64,000 nt of DNA from Aceticella autotrophica (GCF_017357865.1 NZ_CP060096.1:372001-436000); one strand, 5' to 3'. Positions 54,368 through 64,000 are shown, counted from the first letter of the stretch. A program made the numbers and translations. Notes: a model not told the origin generated them from the sequence alone.

Positions 54368-54498
54368 AGTCCACTCTTAATGCTGCAAAATAAAAGGCAA
54401 GCAGTATAAAGGGCGGGCTATTTTTAAAATTAAAAAATACATAAAGATTATTGTAAATGCCAGGAAAATCGAGTAAAATAAAGTAAGAATAAGGTGAA
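54368..54498 (+). repeat. Cassette junction 12 (partial, right border)
   Basis: Terminator at 54368-54425 (AGTCCACTCTTAATGCTGC to GCAGTATAAAGGGCGGGCT). Homology continues through GTAAATGCCAGGAAAATCGAG and stops near 54495. No A-tract, promoter or palindrome follows, so the array ends here. Confidence 0.8.
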
Positions 54499-54618
54499 AT
54501 ATTAGATTATTCTTCACTTGGTTCATGGAGTTGGAACACCAGGAAAATTTTAATAATAAACGTTTTTGATTAAAAATGTTAATACAAGTATAAGGAAATT
54601 ATAGAGGGAGATGAGGTA

Positions 54619-54786
54619 ATGGAAGTGCCATGGTTAATACGAAATTGGTCGCTTATTTTTACAATTCTTTATATGATAATTATATGTGTAATAATTTATT
54701 GCACCATATTATCAATTAAATTTTTATCTCTTGGCATAAAAGCTTTAAATATATATTTAGAAAAAAATAAAAATGAAAAGAAATAG
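54619..54786 (+). CDS. Small membrane protein at the right border
   Basis: 55 residues after AGAGGGAGATGAGGTA. It reads MEVPWLIRNWSLIFTILYMI, then a second hydrophobic part (IICVIIYCTILSIKFLSLGI) and a Lys/Asn-rich tail ending NEKK. Size and form are like the immunity-type genes of the array, but no secreted partner is left upstream. Possibly the surviving half of a deleted cassette. Confidence 0.5.
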   Translation: MEVPWLIRNWSLIFTILYMIIICVIIYCTILSIKFLSLGIKALNIYLEKNKNEKK

Positions 54787-54805
54787 ATGAATTGGTAGAT
54801 TTTTT

Positions 54806-55060
54806 ATGAAAACAAAACCTCTTTTTTTTAAGCTTGACAGTCTTGATGAAGAGATATATAAAAATATTGTGAGGGTAAAGCGAAGTTTTAATCAGTTAAT
54901 GAATGGACTATATAAAATCTACAAAAAAGGGTTTACAAATACAACTGATTTTGCTGATAATACAAAACTCACAAGAGTTGCTTTTTCAGCAGTGATATTT
55001 AAACAAAATTTTAACGAACTTCCCATTTTAAAAGAATATGCTCATAGTCATAATGCATAG
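54806..55060 (+). CDS. Hypothetical helical protein or gene fragment
   Basis: 84 residues, basic and helical (KLDSLDEEIYKNIVRVKRSF, NQLMNGLYKIYKKG, LTRVAFSAVIFKQNF). No signal peptide and only a weak ribosome site. No family recognised. It lies beside degraded sequence, so it may itself be a fragment. Confidence 0.35.
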   Translation: MKTKPLFFKLDSLDEEIYKNIVRVKRSFNQLMNGLYKIYKKGFTNTTDFADNTKLTRVAFSAVIFKQNFNELPILKEYAHSHNA

Positions 55061-55426
55061 TTTATTTGTAAGTTCCCTTCATTTATAGGAAATGCTGTAA
55101 AAAATAAGGATTTATTCTTTATTCCTACTGAAGATGCTACTATCTGGTTGCGTGAAAATTATATAAGGCTGTACTCTGAAAAAAATAGAAACGTTAACGA
55201 CAGATCATATACACTGCGGAGCATGGAGTTATGGGATAGTAAGAAATTTATGCAAACTTGCTAACAAGAGGTGAACCCTGACATATCAAACGCAGCCAGT
55301 ATATATATCATGGAGGTGCCGGGGTAGAAGATTTTTCATCAGAAAGCTTGATTAAAGACTAAAGATGAAAACTCTTAGAAAACCTAAATGAAATATAAAA
55401 GACTTTATAAGGTGGTAAGTGGTAAT
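55061..55426. other. Degraded sequence without an intact gene
   Basis: Short broken frames with coding-like composition but repeated stops (for example a frame reading FIPTEDATIWLRENYIRLYS near 55120). It looks like decayed gene remains at the border of the array. No element ends recognised. Confidence 0.4.
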
Positions 55427-56158
55427 ATGAAAAAAGAAATGTTTGAAGTAGAAAATGAAGTATTAAGTTATGTAGAATCCTTGAAAGGAATCAATGATGA
55501 ACTTTACAGGAAGATTCTCATTGGACCTACTCAAGAAGATAATGTAAAAAAAGCAGTAGAGGTACTTGCTTGGGGAGGGATTGTGATCTTTTATAGCAGT
55601 GCTACCTATGGATTGGCAGCTAACGCCTGGGATAAAGGTGCTATAGATAAGATATATAGAATAAAGAAGAGAGACAAAAACAAGCCACTTTCTATACTAA
55701 CCAATAAAAATAAGTATAAAAATATTACTAATCTGGAAACTGACGAGCAAAAAGTTGTAGAAGCTTTAATAGACAAGTTCTGTCCAGGATATGTGGGTAT
55801 AATATGCAATAAAAAGAAGGATATGATACCTAATTATGTAAATGCGGGCTTTGAGACTATAAACATTGTTTGCATGGATATGGCTTCTGCAATGCTTGCA
55901 GAAAAGGCTGATTTTCCAATAGCTGTGACATCTGCCAATCATTCAGGGGAAACGCCTATTACAAATGCTCTCCAAGCCTTGGAGTGTTTTAAAGAGGAAG
56001 AGCTTATTGATTTGTTTTTGTTAGGACCAAAGAGCCAAATGGGTGTAAATACTACTTTAGTAAAAGTAACAGATATAAAAAATCTTGAAATAATAAGGCC
56101 GGGACCTGTAGCAGGGGAAGAAATTATTCGGGTTGCAAAGAAAGCTTTAACAAGCTGA
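55427..56158 (+). CDS. Sua5/YciO/YrdC-domain protein (L-threonylcarbamoyladenylate synthase-like)
   Basis: 243 residues from the ATG at 55427 (AAGGTGG upstream); an in-frame ATG at 55388 would add 13. The YrdC core is present: VEVLAWGGIVIFYSSATYGL, KIYRIKKRDKNKPLSIL, PGYVGIICNKK and the AVTSANHSGETP signature, then IRPGPVAGEEII. The domain makes threonylcarbamoyl-AMP for tRNA t6A or transfers carbamoyl groups. YSSATYGL departs from the usual YPTDTVYGL at the ligand site, and the N-terminal extension is unusual. It may be a specialised paralogue rather than the housekeeping enzyme. Confidence 0.75.
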   Translation: MKKEMFEVENEVLSYVESLKGINDELYRKILIGPTQEDNVKKAVEVLAWGGIVIFYSSATYGLAANAWDKGAIDKIYRIKKRDKNKPLSILTNKNKYKNITNLETDEQKVVEALIDKFCPGYVGIICNKKKDMIPNYVNAGFETINIVCMDMASAMLAEKADFPIAVTSANHSGETPITNALQALECFKEEELIDLFLLGPKSQMGVNTTLVKVTDIKNLEIIRPGPVAGEEIIRVAKKALTS

Positions 56159-56314
56159 CTTAAATGGATTTTACTAAAGAAGCATTATACTATATTTTAT
56201 ATGTATCTTCCTATACTCGCAGTAATACTTTACAGTTACAAATTGTCGTACATAAAGATAAGTGCAGTTATAGCAATACATGGAATATCTATAAGGCTCT
56301 CTGTCAAAAAGTTG

Positions 56315-56350
56315 GGGTGGGTATTTCTGACTACCTGCCCTTTTAATTTT
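56315..56350 (+). terminator. Terminator behind the YrdC gene
   Basis: GGGTGGGTA and TACCTGCCC pair along all nine positions (two G-T) around an 8-nt loop, then TTTTAATTTT. Confidence 0.75.
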
Positions 56351-56700
56351 ATAAAAAATAAGAGACTTTAAATAATTTTGGATAAAGTATAAAGGTGGAT
56401 AAAAGATATCCACAAATATAGTTTTAACGATTATAGAATATTTTCAAAAATTGGTTAAAATCACTATAGGTGAAGTATGTTCTTTTTTATATAAAAATTG
56501 TATGAATATTTGAATTTATTGGTTTAAACACATTAAAATGAATTAAAAGTTATATCTATTAGAGTTTTTAGGTGTATATTTCTGTAAGTAATTTTAAAAA
56601 TATTGTACAAACCAAAAAGCTCATTTAAAGACGATATAGACATATATATTCATAAATGATAGAATAATATATATGTTAATCAAACAAAGGAGCAGGATTT
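56351..56700. other. Intergenic region upstream of nadA
   Basis: A/T-rich with no credible gene. GTGGATA at 56395 and TATCCAC at 56407 form a 7-bp dyad, and AAAGGAGCAGG before the ATG is the nadA ribosome site. A TAGAATAAT -10-like stretch lies near 56661. I could not identify a clear NiaR operator. Confidence 0.4.
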
Positions 56701-57609
56701 ATGGGAAATAATATTGTAGATAAAATTTATAGTTTGAAACAAATGCGAAATGCAATAATATTGAGCCATTTTTATGAAAGACCGGAAATACAAGATATTG
56801 GGGATTTTGTTGGCGATTCGTTAGAATTATCAAGGAAAGCAGCAAGTACAAATGCTGATGTAATTGTTTTCTGCGGGGTACATTTCATGGCAGAAACTGC
56901 AAGTATCCTTTCTCCTGATAAGAAAGTCCTCTTGCCTAATAAATCTGCCGGCTGTCCAATGGCAGATATGGCAGCTTATGAAGAGGTTAAAAAATTAAAG
57001 GAAAGGTATCCGAATGCAGTTGTTGTAAGTTATATAAATACAACTGCAGATGTAAAAACTATAAGTGATATATGCTGTACATCGGCAAATGCAGTTAAAG
57101 TAATAAATTCAATTCCGTTAAATAAAGAAATCATCTTTGTTCCGGATAAAAATCTTGGAAATTATGTATCAAAAGAAACAGGCAGAAAGCTTATTTTGTG
57201 GCAGGGATACTGCAATACACATGACAGATTGACGGCAGAGGAAGTTTTATTAACAAAGGAAAGATATCCTTATGCAAAGGTTGTTGCACATCCTGAATGC
57301 AGAGAAGAAGTAATACAGCTTGCAGACGGTGTCTTTTCAACATCTGGTATAATTAAATATGTTGGCGAAAGTGAAGCAAAAGAATTCATTATATGTACAG
57401 AGGAAGGTATAATACATCAACTTGAAATAAGATATCCTAATAAGGTATTTATACTGCCTTCAAATAAGCTTATATGTCCTGATATGAAAAAAATAACACT
57501 TGAGGATGTTTTTTATTCCCTTGAAAACTTAAGACCGGAAGTTAAAATATCTGATGAAGTAAGGGAAAAGGCAATCATTCCAATAAAAAGGATGCTTGAT
57601 ATAAAATGA
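56701..57609 (+). CDS. nadA: Quinolinate synthase
   Basis: 302 residues. It condenses iminoaspartate with dihydroxyacetone phosphate to give quinolinate, using an oxygen-sensitive 4Fe-4S cluster. The three ligand cysteines are seen in VIVFCGVHFMAETASIL, VAHPECREEV and LICPDMKKITLEDV. NAVVVSYINTTADVKTISDICCTS and DKNLGNYVSKETG are further family blocks. First of the nadABC operon, overlapping nadB by 4 bp. Confidence 0.96.
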   Translation: MGNNIVDKIYSLKQMRNAIILSHFYERPEIQDIGDFVGDSLELSRKAASTNADVIVFCGVHFMAETASILSPDKKVLLPNKSAGCPMADMAAYEEVKKLKERYPNAVVVSYINTTADVKTISDICCTSANAVKVINSIPLNKEIIFVPDKNLGNYVSKETGRKLILWQGYCNTHDRLTAEEVLLTKERYPYAKVVAHPECREEVIQLADGVFSTSGIIKYVGESEAKEFIICTEEGIIHQLEIRYPNKVFILPSNKLICPDMKKITLEDVFYSLENLRPEVKISDEVREKAIIPIKRMLDIK

Positions 57610-59210
57610 AATATTCAGTTAATTTTAATTCAGAGGAACTTGAGGATAGATATAGTGATTATGTGATAATAGGAAGCGGAATTGCAGGACTTAATGCAGC
57701 ATATCTTGCAAAGGATTTAGGTAAAGTAACCCTCATAACAAAGGGAAAATTGACAGACTCTAATTCAACCCTTGCGCAGGGTGGTATTGCTTGTGTTGTA
57801 TCAACTTTTGACAGCTTTGATTCACATATTAAGGATACGTTGTATGCCGGTGCTGGCTTATGTGATGTTGAAAGTGTAGAAGTGCTTGTAAAAGAGGCAC
57901 CCGAAAATATAAATAGATTGATAGAAATCGGTATCAAATTTGACAGAAAAAATGATGCTTTGGACCTTGCAAGAGAAGGAGTACACTCTTTTAATAGAAT
58001 TCTACATATAGGTGATTATACAGGTAAAGGAGTTATTGAAGGTTTTTTAGATGTAAAAAACGGTATTGATATATGTGAGGATACAATCTTGCTTGATTTG
58101 CTTGTTAAAGATAATACAGTTAAGGGTGTCCTTGTTAAAGACCTAATAAAAAACCAGATTTATATTATATGGGCAAAAATTGTTATACTTGCATCAGGCG
58201 GAGCAGGTAATATATTTCTAAACACAACAAATCCTTCTGTTACAACCGGTGACGGGATAGCTATTGCTGCAAGGCATGGAGCCGTTTTAAAGGATATGGA
58301 ATTTATGCAGTTTCATCCCACGGTGTTATATAGCGAAAATGGAGAAAGATTTTTGATTTCTGAAGCAGTAAGAGGTGAAGGAGGTATTTTAAGAAATTCA
58401 CGTGGTGAAGTCTTTATGCCGAAGTATCACAAACTTGGGGACCTTGCTCCAAGGGATATTGTTACGAGAGCTATTCTAGAAGAAATTGAAAAAAGCGATA
58501 AACCATATGTATACCTTGATGTGACACAAATCGGAGAAAAAGAATTTTCAGAACATTTTCCATCAATATATAAAAAATGCATTGAACTTAGGATAGATAT
58601 ATCAAAGGATTATATACCGGTTTCACCGGCTGCCCATTATTATATGGGTGGAATTATGACAGATATAAATGGGAAAACAAGTATAAATAAATTATATGCC
58701 TGTGGTGAATGTGCCTGTACAGGGGTTCATGGGGCAAACAGGCTTGCAAGCAATTCATTATTGGAAGGGCTTGTTTTTTCAACAAGAGCGGTTAAAGATT
58801 CAAGTAAATATATAAATGAGGATTTTAAAAAAGATGTATTTAAAGAAAATGGGAAAATTGAAAAAGAAATTAATACTGAAGGCATAAAACATGAGTTAAA
58901 GCAAATGATGGAAGAAAATGCAGGTATAATAAGAAGCGAAGAAAGTCTTAAAACTATGCTGCATTGGATAATGCTGCATAAAGATATATTAAATATAAAT
59001 GCAGTAAGCAGAGAAAAGAATGAAATATTATGTCTTTATAGCATAAGCAAATATTTAGTAATGGCAGCTATTTTAAGGAAAGAAAGCCGCGGAAGTCATT
59101 ATAGAATTGATTATCCTGAAAAAAAAGAAGAATACAGAAAACATATTTTAATAAAAGGGGATGAGTTGTATTTTGATAGACAGATTTGTAGCAAAGAGGT
59201 TGATAGATAA
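57606..59210 (+). CDS. nadB: L-aspartate oxidase
   Basis: 534 residues, FAD-dependent. It makes iminoaspartate for NadA; in anaerobes fumarate probably serves as acceptor. The dinucleotide fold is YVIIGSGIAGLNAAYLAKDL. Others are TLAQGGIACV, GGAGNIFLNTTNPSVTTGDG, MQFHPTVLY, PAAHYYMGGI and GECACTGVHGANRLASNSLLEGL. Starts in the nadA stop (ATGA) and overlaps nadC. Confidence 0.96.
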   Translation: MKYSVNFNSEELEDRYSDYVIIGSGIAGLNAAYLAKDLGKVTLITKGKLTDSNSTLAQGGIACVVSTFDSFDSHIKDTLYAGAGLCDVESVEVLVKEAPENINRLIEIGIKFDRKNDALDLAREGVHSFNRILHIGDYTGKGVIEGFLDVKNGIDICEDTILLDLLVKDNTVKGVLVKDLIKNQIYIIWAKIVILASGGAGNIFLNTTNPSVTTGDGIAIAARHGAVLKDMEFMQFHPTVLYSENGERFLISEAVRGEGGILRNSRGEVFMPKYHKLGDLAPRDIVTRAILEEIEKSDKPYVYLDVTQIGEKEFSEHFPSIYKKCIELRIDISKDYIPVSPAAHYYMGGIMTDINGKTSINKLYACGECACTGVHGANRLASNSLLEGLVFSTRAVKDSSKYINEDFKKDVFKENGKIEKEINTEGIKHELKQMMEENAGIIRSEESLKTMLHWIMLHKDILNINAVSREKNEILCLYSISKYLVMAAILRKESRGSHYRIDYPEKKEEYRKHILIKGDELYFDRQICSKEVDR

Positions 59211-60003
59211 TTATCTTGAAGAAGATATCACATGGGGAGATATTACAACAGACCTTCTTATACCAACCGGAACCACTTCGAAAGGATATGTTTATGCTAA
59301 AGAGGGTGGAATTTTAGCAGGTATCGATGTTTTTGACATGGTTTTTAAGAGGATTGATGATGATATAAGTATTGAAAAAAATTATAAAGATGGCGATAGG
59401 ATTAAAAAGGGTGATGTAATTGCTGTAATATGCGGTGATATGAATTCTTTGCTTAAAGCGGAAAGGGTTGCATTAAACCTGTTACAGAGGATGTCGGGAA
59501 TTGCCACATTCACAAAAAGACTTACGGAAAAAATATCAGGGACAAAAGCAAAGATCACTGATACGCGTAAGACAATGCCCGGATTAAGATATTTTGACAA
59601 ATATGCGGTAACAGTTGGCGGAGGGATTAATCATAGGTATAATCTTTCCGATAGTATATTGATTAAGGATAATCATATTAAAGCAGCCGGCGGAATAACT
59701 AATGCACTGAATATTTTAAATAGAAACATATCACATACCATGAAGATAGAAATTGAAGTGGAAACAATTGAACAGCTTAATGAGGTTTTGAAATTCGGTG
59801 TGGATATAATAATGCTGGATAATATGACGATAGATACGATGAGAACAGCGGTTAAAATAATTGATGGCAGAGCGATTGTGGAGGCATCGGGAAATATAAA
59901 TGAGGACAATATTTTAGATGTTGCAAAAACAGGTGTTGATGTCATTTCGATGGGTGCTGTTACACATTCGGTTAAAGCATTGGATATAAGCTTTGACCTT
60001 TAA
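59161..60003 (+). CDS. nadC: Nicotinate-nucleotide pyrophosphorylase (carboxylating)
   Basis: 280 residues. It converts quinolinate and PRPP to nicotinate mononucleotide, CO2 and PPi. Family blocks: LEEDITWGDITTDLL, KAERVALNLLQRMSGIAT, TRKTMPGLRYFDKYAVTVGGGINHRYNLSD, LIKDNHIKAAGG, EVETIEQL and SGNINEDNI. It overlaps nadB by 50 bp if started at the ATG at 59161; the TTG at 59173 is an alternative. Last step of the operon. Confidence 0.95.
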   Translation: MSCILIDRFVAKRLIDNYLEEDITWGDITTDLLIPTGTTSKGYVYAKEGGILAGIDVFDMVFKRIDDDISIEKNYKDGDRIKKGDVIAVICGDMNSLLKAERVALNLLQRMSGIATFTKRLTEKISGTKAKITDTRKTMPGLRYFDKYAVTVGGGINHRYNLSDSILIKDNHIKAAGGITNALNILNRNISHTMKIEIEVETIEQLNEVLKFGVDIIMLDNMTIDTMRTAVKIIDGRAIVEASGNINEDNILDVAKTGVDVISMGAVTHSVKALDISFDL

Positions 60004-60046
60004 TATCATGTTAAAACGATGAAAAAATATTTGGAGGGATAATGTA

Positions 60047-61330
60047 ATGATGTCAAGGTATAAATTTTCAACACTGGCAGTACATGCGGGTTTAAATCCT
60101 GACCCGACAACAGGGGCAGTAGCATTGCCTATTTATCAAACATCTTCGTTTGCATTTAAAAGTACGGAACATGCAGCAAATCTATTCAGTCTTAAAGAAA
60201 CAGGAAATATCTATTCACGAATAATGAATCCAACGAATAATGCCTTTGAAGAAAGGATTGCAGCCTTGGAGGGGGGAATTGGAGCTCTTTCCGTATCCTC
60301 CGGACAAGCTGCCATGACACTTGCTATATTAAATATAACAGGTTGTGGCGATGAAATAGTTTCATCTACAAACCTTTATGGCGGAACATACAATCTTTTT
60401 GCATCAACATTTAAAAGATACGGTATAAAGGTAAATTTTGTAAATCCTGAGAATACGGGAAACTTTAAGGAAAAAATAACAGATAAAACAAAAGCATTAT
60501 ATGTAGAAACGATAGGGAATCCCAAAATAGATGTTGCAGATATAGAAACAATTGCGGCAATTGCTCATGAAGCAGGTATTCCGCTGATTGTAGATAATAC
60601 TTTTGCAACGCCGTATTTAATGAGACCGTTTGAATTTGGAGCAGATATTGTAATACATTCGGCAACTAAATTCATTGGTGGGCATGGTACATCGATAGGT
60701 GGTGTAATTGTTGATTCTGGCAAATTTAAATGGGATAACGGAAAATTCCCTGAATTGACTGAACCTGATGAAAGTTATCATGGGATAAGATATGTAAAAG
60801 ACAAGGGAAACGCTGCTTATATCACAAAGGCAAGGGTACAACTTTTAAGAGACCTTGGTTCATGTATGAGTCCCTTTAACGCTTTTTTATTTGCACAGGG
60901 GCTTGAAACATTACCATTGAGAATGGAAAGGCACAGTCAAAATGCATTAAAGGTTGCAGAATTTTTAAATCAGCATCCATATACAACATGGGTTAATTAT
61001 CCCGGACTTAAAACAAGCAAGTATTACAAGCTTGCTCAGAAGTATCTTCCGAAAGGGCAGGGCGGTATCCTTACTTTTGGAATAAAAGGAGGGTTAAAGG
61101 CAGGGATTAAATTTATAGAAAGCCTAAGGTTATTTACGCATTTAGCGAATATTGGCGATACAAAATCATTGGTCATACATCCTGCAAGTACAACACATCA
61201 GCAGTTAACACCTGAAGAACAAAGGGCATCCGGTGTCAGCGAAGATTTAATAAGGCTTTCAATAGGTATTGAGGATATTGATGACATATTAAATGACCTT
61301 GACGATGCTTTAAAAGCTTCACAAAAATAA
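60047..61330 (+). CDS. metY: O-acetylhomoserine sulfhydrylase (aminocarboxypropyltransferase)
   Basis: 427 residues, PLP enzyme of the Cys/Met metabolism class. Blocks: [78 protein letters not shown] (the Lys that binds PLP), and the long insert [16 protein letters not shown] typical of MetY rather than MetB/MetC. It makes homocysteine from O-acetylhomoserine and sulfide. It follows nadC by 43 bp behind TTGGAGGGATAATG and may be co-transcribed. Confidence 0.93.
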   Translation: MMSRYKFSTLAVHAGLNPDPTTGAVALPIYQTSSFAFKSTEHAANLFSLKETGNIYSRIMNPTNNAFEERIAALEGGIGALSVSSGQAAMTLAILNITGCGDEIVSSTNLYGGTYNLFASTFKRYGIKVNFVNPENTGNFKEKITDKTKALYVETIGNPKIDVADIETIAAIAHEAGIPLIVDNTFATPYLMRPFEFGADIVIHSATKFIGGHGTSIGGVIVDSGKFKWDNGKFPELTEPDESYHGIRYVKDKGNAAYITKARVQLLRDLGSCMSPFNAFLFAQGLETLPLRMERHSQNALKVAEFLNQHPYTTWVNYPGLKTSKYYKLAQKYLPKGQGGILTFGIKGGLKAGIKFIESLRLFTHLANIGDTKSLVIHPASTTHQQLTPEEQRASGVSEDLIRLSIGIEDIDDILNDLDDALKASQK

Positions 61331-61364
61331 ATTTTGAATTAAAATTTGGTAAATATTTTCAGCA

Positions 61365-61400
61365 AATAGGGTAAATAATATTATTTATCCTATTTTTTTT
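61365..61400 (+). terminator. Terminator after metY
   Basis: AATAGGGTAAATAA pairs with TTATTTATCCTATT (one G-T) around TA, followed by eight T. Confidence 0.8.
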
Positions 61401-61465
61401 AAATTGCAGGCAAATGGGGAATAATATTTATACCAAAACAGATATGCAAAGGAGATGTGTTTTTC

Positions 61466-64000
61466 TTGAATTTAACAATGTTTGTACATATATTTACAGG
61501 CTTTTTAATTGCTTTTGCTATTATCTTAATTTTTAATAGATTTATAAAAAAAAGGCAGGAAGATGTTAAAAATTTTAACGATGTTTTACTTAATTCTGAG
61601 GAACTAACCAAACATGCGCAGGATTTAGCCCAAAATCATATGATATTAAAGGATATAAAATTATCATATATGCTAATTCCAAAGATGAAAAAAAACTACA
61701 GCTATATAAAGTCTGTTTATAGAAGTTTAAATATAGGTAATAGAGATACAATTACATTGTCACAGGATGCAGAATGGCTTTTGGATAATTTCTATATAAT
61801 AGAGGAACAGGTAAAAGAAATAAGGAAAAGTTTATCAAAAGGGTATTATTCAGGCTTGCCGGGATTGAAAAACAGTATTTTAAAAGGATATCCACGTATT
61901 TACGGTATTGCTTTGGAACTAATTTCACATACAGACGGTAAAATTGATGAAGATAATATTATTAATTTTATAAGTGCATATCAGTCAAAGGTATTACTGT
62001 CAAGCGGTGAGTTATGGGCATTAAGTCTTATGTTGAGGATAGCCCTGATAGAAAATATTAAATGCAATTGCGAGAAGATATTATCAACACAAAAGCAATG
62101 GAAACTTTCGGATGAAGTGGCTAATATTATCATGTCAAAAAATGATATTGCCTTTAATGAGGTAAGAAAGATAATACATGAAAAAATAAAAGCTGTTAAT
62201 AGAATACCTACATCATTTTTTGAAAGACTTTTGCAGAAAATAAGAAATGAAGGTAAGGAATTTTCAAAATTAGTTCAGTATATTGATAAAATACTTGCAG
62301 AATACAATACAAGTATTACAGAAATAACACAGTTGGATCATAATATACTTGCGGCAAGACAGGTATCCATAGGGAATTCAATAACAAGCTTAAAATATGT
62401 TTCAACACTTGATTGGAGGGAGATTTTTGAAAAATTAAGTGCCGTTGAACAAATATTAAGGCAGGACCCTGATGGAACATATCCTTCCATGGATTTTAAA
62501 TCAAGGGATTATTATAGGCATGAGATAGAGAAAATTGCCAAAAAGTACAAAACAACCGAAACATATGTTGCAAGAAAGGCGATAGAATGTGCCAAAGAAG
62601 TTTTGAATGACAATAACAGTCCAGGTTATATAAACCATGTTGGCTTTTATATAATAGGAAAAGGGAAGGGAATTCTTGAAAATAAGATAGACCATCAAAA
62701 AAATGGGTTTGTTAAGTTATGCAGATATATCAAAAGGAAACCAACCGTATTTTATATCTCAGCGATATTTATTATTACGTTCATTATTGAAGCAGTATTT
62801 CTCCTTTATACAGGGAAATATACCAATAATCCGTGGCTTAAATTGCTGACTTTTCTTTCTGTATTAATTCCTGCCGGTGAAGTATCTGTCCAAGGGTTAA
62901 ACTGGATTTTAGCGCATTTATTTAAGCCTAAAATTATACCAAAGATTGAATTAAAAAATGGGATACCAGAAGAAGCTGCAACAATGGTTGTTATACCAAC
63001 ATTACTTACAGATGTAAAAAAGGTCAAAGAACTCTTAAGTCAACTGGAGGTTTATTATAATGCAAATAAAGAAAAAAATCTTTATTTTGCTTTAGCGGGA
63101 GATTTTAAAGATGCAGATACCGAATCATTAAAAGAAGATGAGGAAATAGCACAAAATGCTATAAATGGAATAAGGGAACTTAATAAACGATATGCAGATG
63201 AAGATAAAGATATTTTCTATTACTTTAATCGTAAGAGACAATATAATAAAATGCAGGGTTGTTATATTGGTTGGGAAAGGAAGAGAGGTGCACTTCTTGA
63301 ATTTAATGAGCTTTTAAATGGTAAAAAGGATACAAGTTATTATATAAGCAGTATAGATATTGATAAAATTCCCCATGTGAAATATGTAATAACACTTGAT
63401 GCTGATACAAATTTGACTATAAATACAGCAAAGAAACTCATAGGGACAATGCTTCATCCACTTAACAAAGCCGTAATCGATAAAGAAAGAAATATTGTTG
63501 TGGAAGGATACGGGCTTTTACAGCCGCGTATCAGTGTAAATATAGAAAGCGTGAATGCCACCCTTTTTTCAAAAATTTTTGCAGGTCAGGGGGGTATAGA
63601 CCTTTATACTACTGCTGTTTCTGATGTATATCAGGACGTATTTGAGGAAGGTATATTTACAGGTAAAGGAATATATGATGTGGAGGTTTTTAGAAACATT
63701 TTAAGGGATGTTATTCCTGAAAATACCGTATTGAGCCATGACCTTCTTGAAGGGGCCTTTGTTAGGGCGGGGCTTGTAACAGACATTGAATTAATAGATG
63801 GATATCCTGCAAGATACAATTCATATATTATGAGGCTGCATAGATGGGTGAGAGGCGATTGGCAGCTTATGCCATGGCTTCTTAATAGAATAAGTAATAG
63901 ACGTGGCGAAAAAATAAAAAATCATTTGACAGCTATATCGAAATGGAAAATAATCGACAATATGAGAAGAAGCCTTGTTTCACCGGCAGTTGTTGTACTG
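61466..64000 (+). CDS. Very large NdvB-like glycosyltransferase / cyclic beta-1,2-glucan synthase (5' part)
   Basis: 845 codons from the TTG at 61466 (AAAGGAGATG upstream), still open at the right edge. One membrane anchor (MFVHIFTGFLIAFAIILIF) is followed by a long helical region (residues about 40-400) and two membrane segments near 430-475. Then comes a GT84-type catalytic region: MVVIPTLLTDVKKVKEL, GCYIGWERKRGALLEFN, ITLDADTNLTI, SHDLLEGAFVRAGLV and YIMRLHRWVRGDWQLMPWL (the Q/R-x-x-RW-type motif). Family members exceed 2500 residues with a GH94 phosphorylase-like end. Short frames on the minus strand are shadows. Confidence 0.88.
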   Translation, partial: MNLTMFVHIFTGFLIAFAIILIFNRFIKKRQEDVKNFNDVLLNSEELTKHAQDLAQNHMILKDIKLSYMLIPKMKKNYSYIKSVYRSLNIGNRDTITLSQDAEWLLDNFYIIEEQVKEIRKSLSKGYYSGLPGLKNSILKGYPRIYGIALELISHTDGKIDEDNIINFISAYQSKVLLSSGELWALSLMLRIALIENIKCNCEKILSTQKQWKLSDEVANIIMSKNDIAFNEVRKIIHEKIKAVNRIPTSFFERLLQKIRNEGKEFSKLVQYIDKILAEYNTSITEITQLDHNILAARQVSIGNSITSLKYVSTLDWREIFEKLSAVEQILRQDPDGTYPSMDFKSRDYYRHEIEKIAKKYKTTETYVARKAIECAKEVLNDNNSPGYINHVGFYIIGKGKGILENKIDHQKNGFVKLCRYIKRKPTVFYISAIFIITFIIEAVFLLYTGKYTNNPWLKLLTFLSVLIPAGEVSVQGLNWILAHLFKPKIIPKIELKNGIPEEAATMVVIPTLLTDVKKVKELLSQLEVYYNANKEKNLYFALAGDFKDADTESLKEDEEIAQNAINGIRELNKRYADEDKDIFYYFNRKRQYNKMQGCYIGWERKRGALLEFNELLNGKKDTSYYISSIDIDKIPHVKYVITLDADTNLTINTAKKLIGTMLHPLNKAVIDKERNIVVEGYGLLQPRISVNIESVNATLFSKIFAGQGGIDLYTTAVSDVYQDVFEEGIFTGKGIYDVEVFRNILRDVIPENTVLSHDLLEGAFVRAGLVTDIELIDGYPARYNSYIMRLHRWVRGDWQLMPWLLNRISNRRGEKIKNHLTAISKWKIIDNMRRSLVSPAVVVL

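Noticed and set aside
56164-56346. 60-codon frame behind the YrdC gene
   Set aside because: No ribosome site, atypical composition, and its end lies within the terminator hairpin.
56395-56413. GTGGATA/TATCCAC dyad considered as DnaA boxes or origin
   Set aside because: One imperfect box (ATATCCACA) only, no cluster and no dnaA/dnaN nearby.

Overview
The window is low-GC, spore-former-type Firmicute chromosome, most like the thermophilic anaerobes around Thermoanaerobacterium/Thermoanaerobacter. This rests on gene content rather than a database match: a PFL/ACT pair, a CsaB/TagA cell-wall cluster, a membrane pyrophosphatase with a PPi-type phosphofructokinase, an Nnr-Alr-EndoAI-EndoA string, and a cyclic-glucan-synthase-like gene. 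No rRNA, tRNA or CRISPR array was seen.

Region 1 (1-28.7 kb) is ordinary chromosome. On the minus strand are a partial siroheme-type reductase, a small spore-type protein, ACT + PFL proteins, a nitronate monooxygenase/FabK-like flavoprotein, and a MarR + ABC-2 exporter operon. Then come an alkaline phosphatase behind a four-repeat Pho-box, a YibE/F membrane protein, a membrane pyrophosphatase, a DUF6514 gene with a SigH-like promoter, nnr-lipoprotein-alr-ndoAI-ndoA, an envelope operon (DUF5693, csaB, tagA-like, yitT), and a nitrogen cluster. In that cluster each of the two ammonium transporter transcription units is preceded by a terminator overlapped by a hexaloop hairpin that could act as an antiterminator; a PII gene follows. 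A PPi-phosphofructokinase and a coiled-coil repeat protein close the region.

Region 2 (29.1-54.8 kb) is the exceptional part: a tandem array of secreted-protein cassettes. Twelve related junctions (about 0.2-0.43 kb; the last is partial) separate payloads. A complete junction holds a strong terminator hairpin for the preceding cassette, an A-tract of very variable length, a promoter-like stretch, a small palindrome (CATCCGGATG) where transcription probably starts, a ribosome-binding site and, in six cases, the same signal-peptide coding start (MFKKIISFLLVLALLS...). Payloads differ completely: hydrophobic Gly/Ala-rich presumptive pore formers, a lactococcin-972-type bacteriocin with its DUF1430/ABC immunity pair, a double-psi-barrel-like protein, a predicted nuclease-type toxin with a cytosolic partner, and several unknown beta-rich secreted proteins. 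Nearly every secreted gene is followed by a small membrane or cytosolic gene in the position of an immunity gene. Remnants, frameshifts, an internal-deletion minigene, a Phd/RelE pair, a MITE-like element and two tandem IS1182-like copies show that the array is recombining. I read it as a bacteriocin/toxin cassette array diversified by recombination between the shared junctions. The lactococcin-972 cassette is the firm anchor; the rest is inference.

Region 3 (54.8-64 kb) returns to chromosome: degraded sequence, a YrdC/Sua5-type gene, the de novo NAD operon nadA-nadB-nadC, an O-acetylhomoserine sulfhydrylase, and the 5' 845 codons of a very large NdvB-like glycosyltransferase that runs off the right edge.
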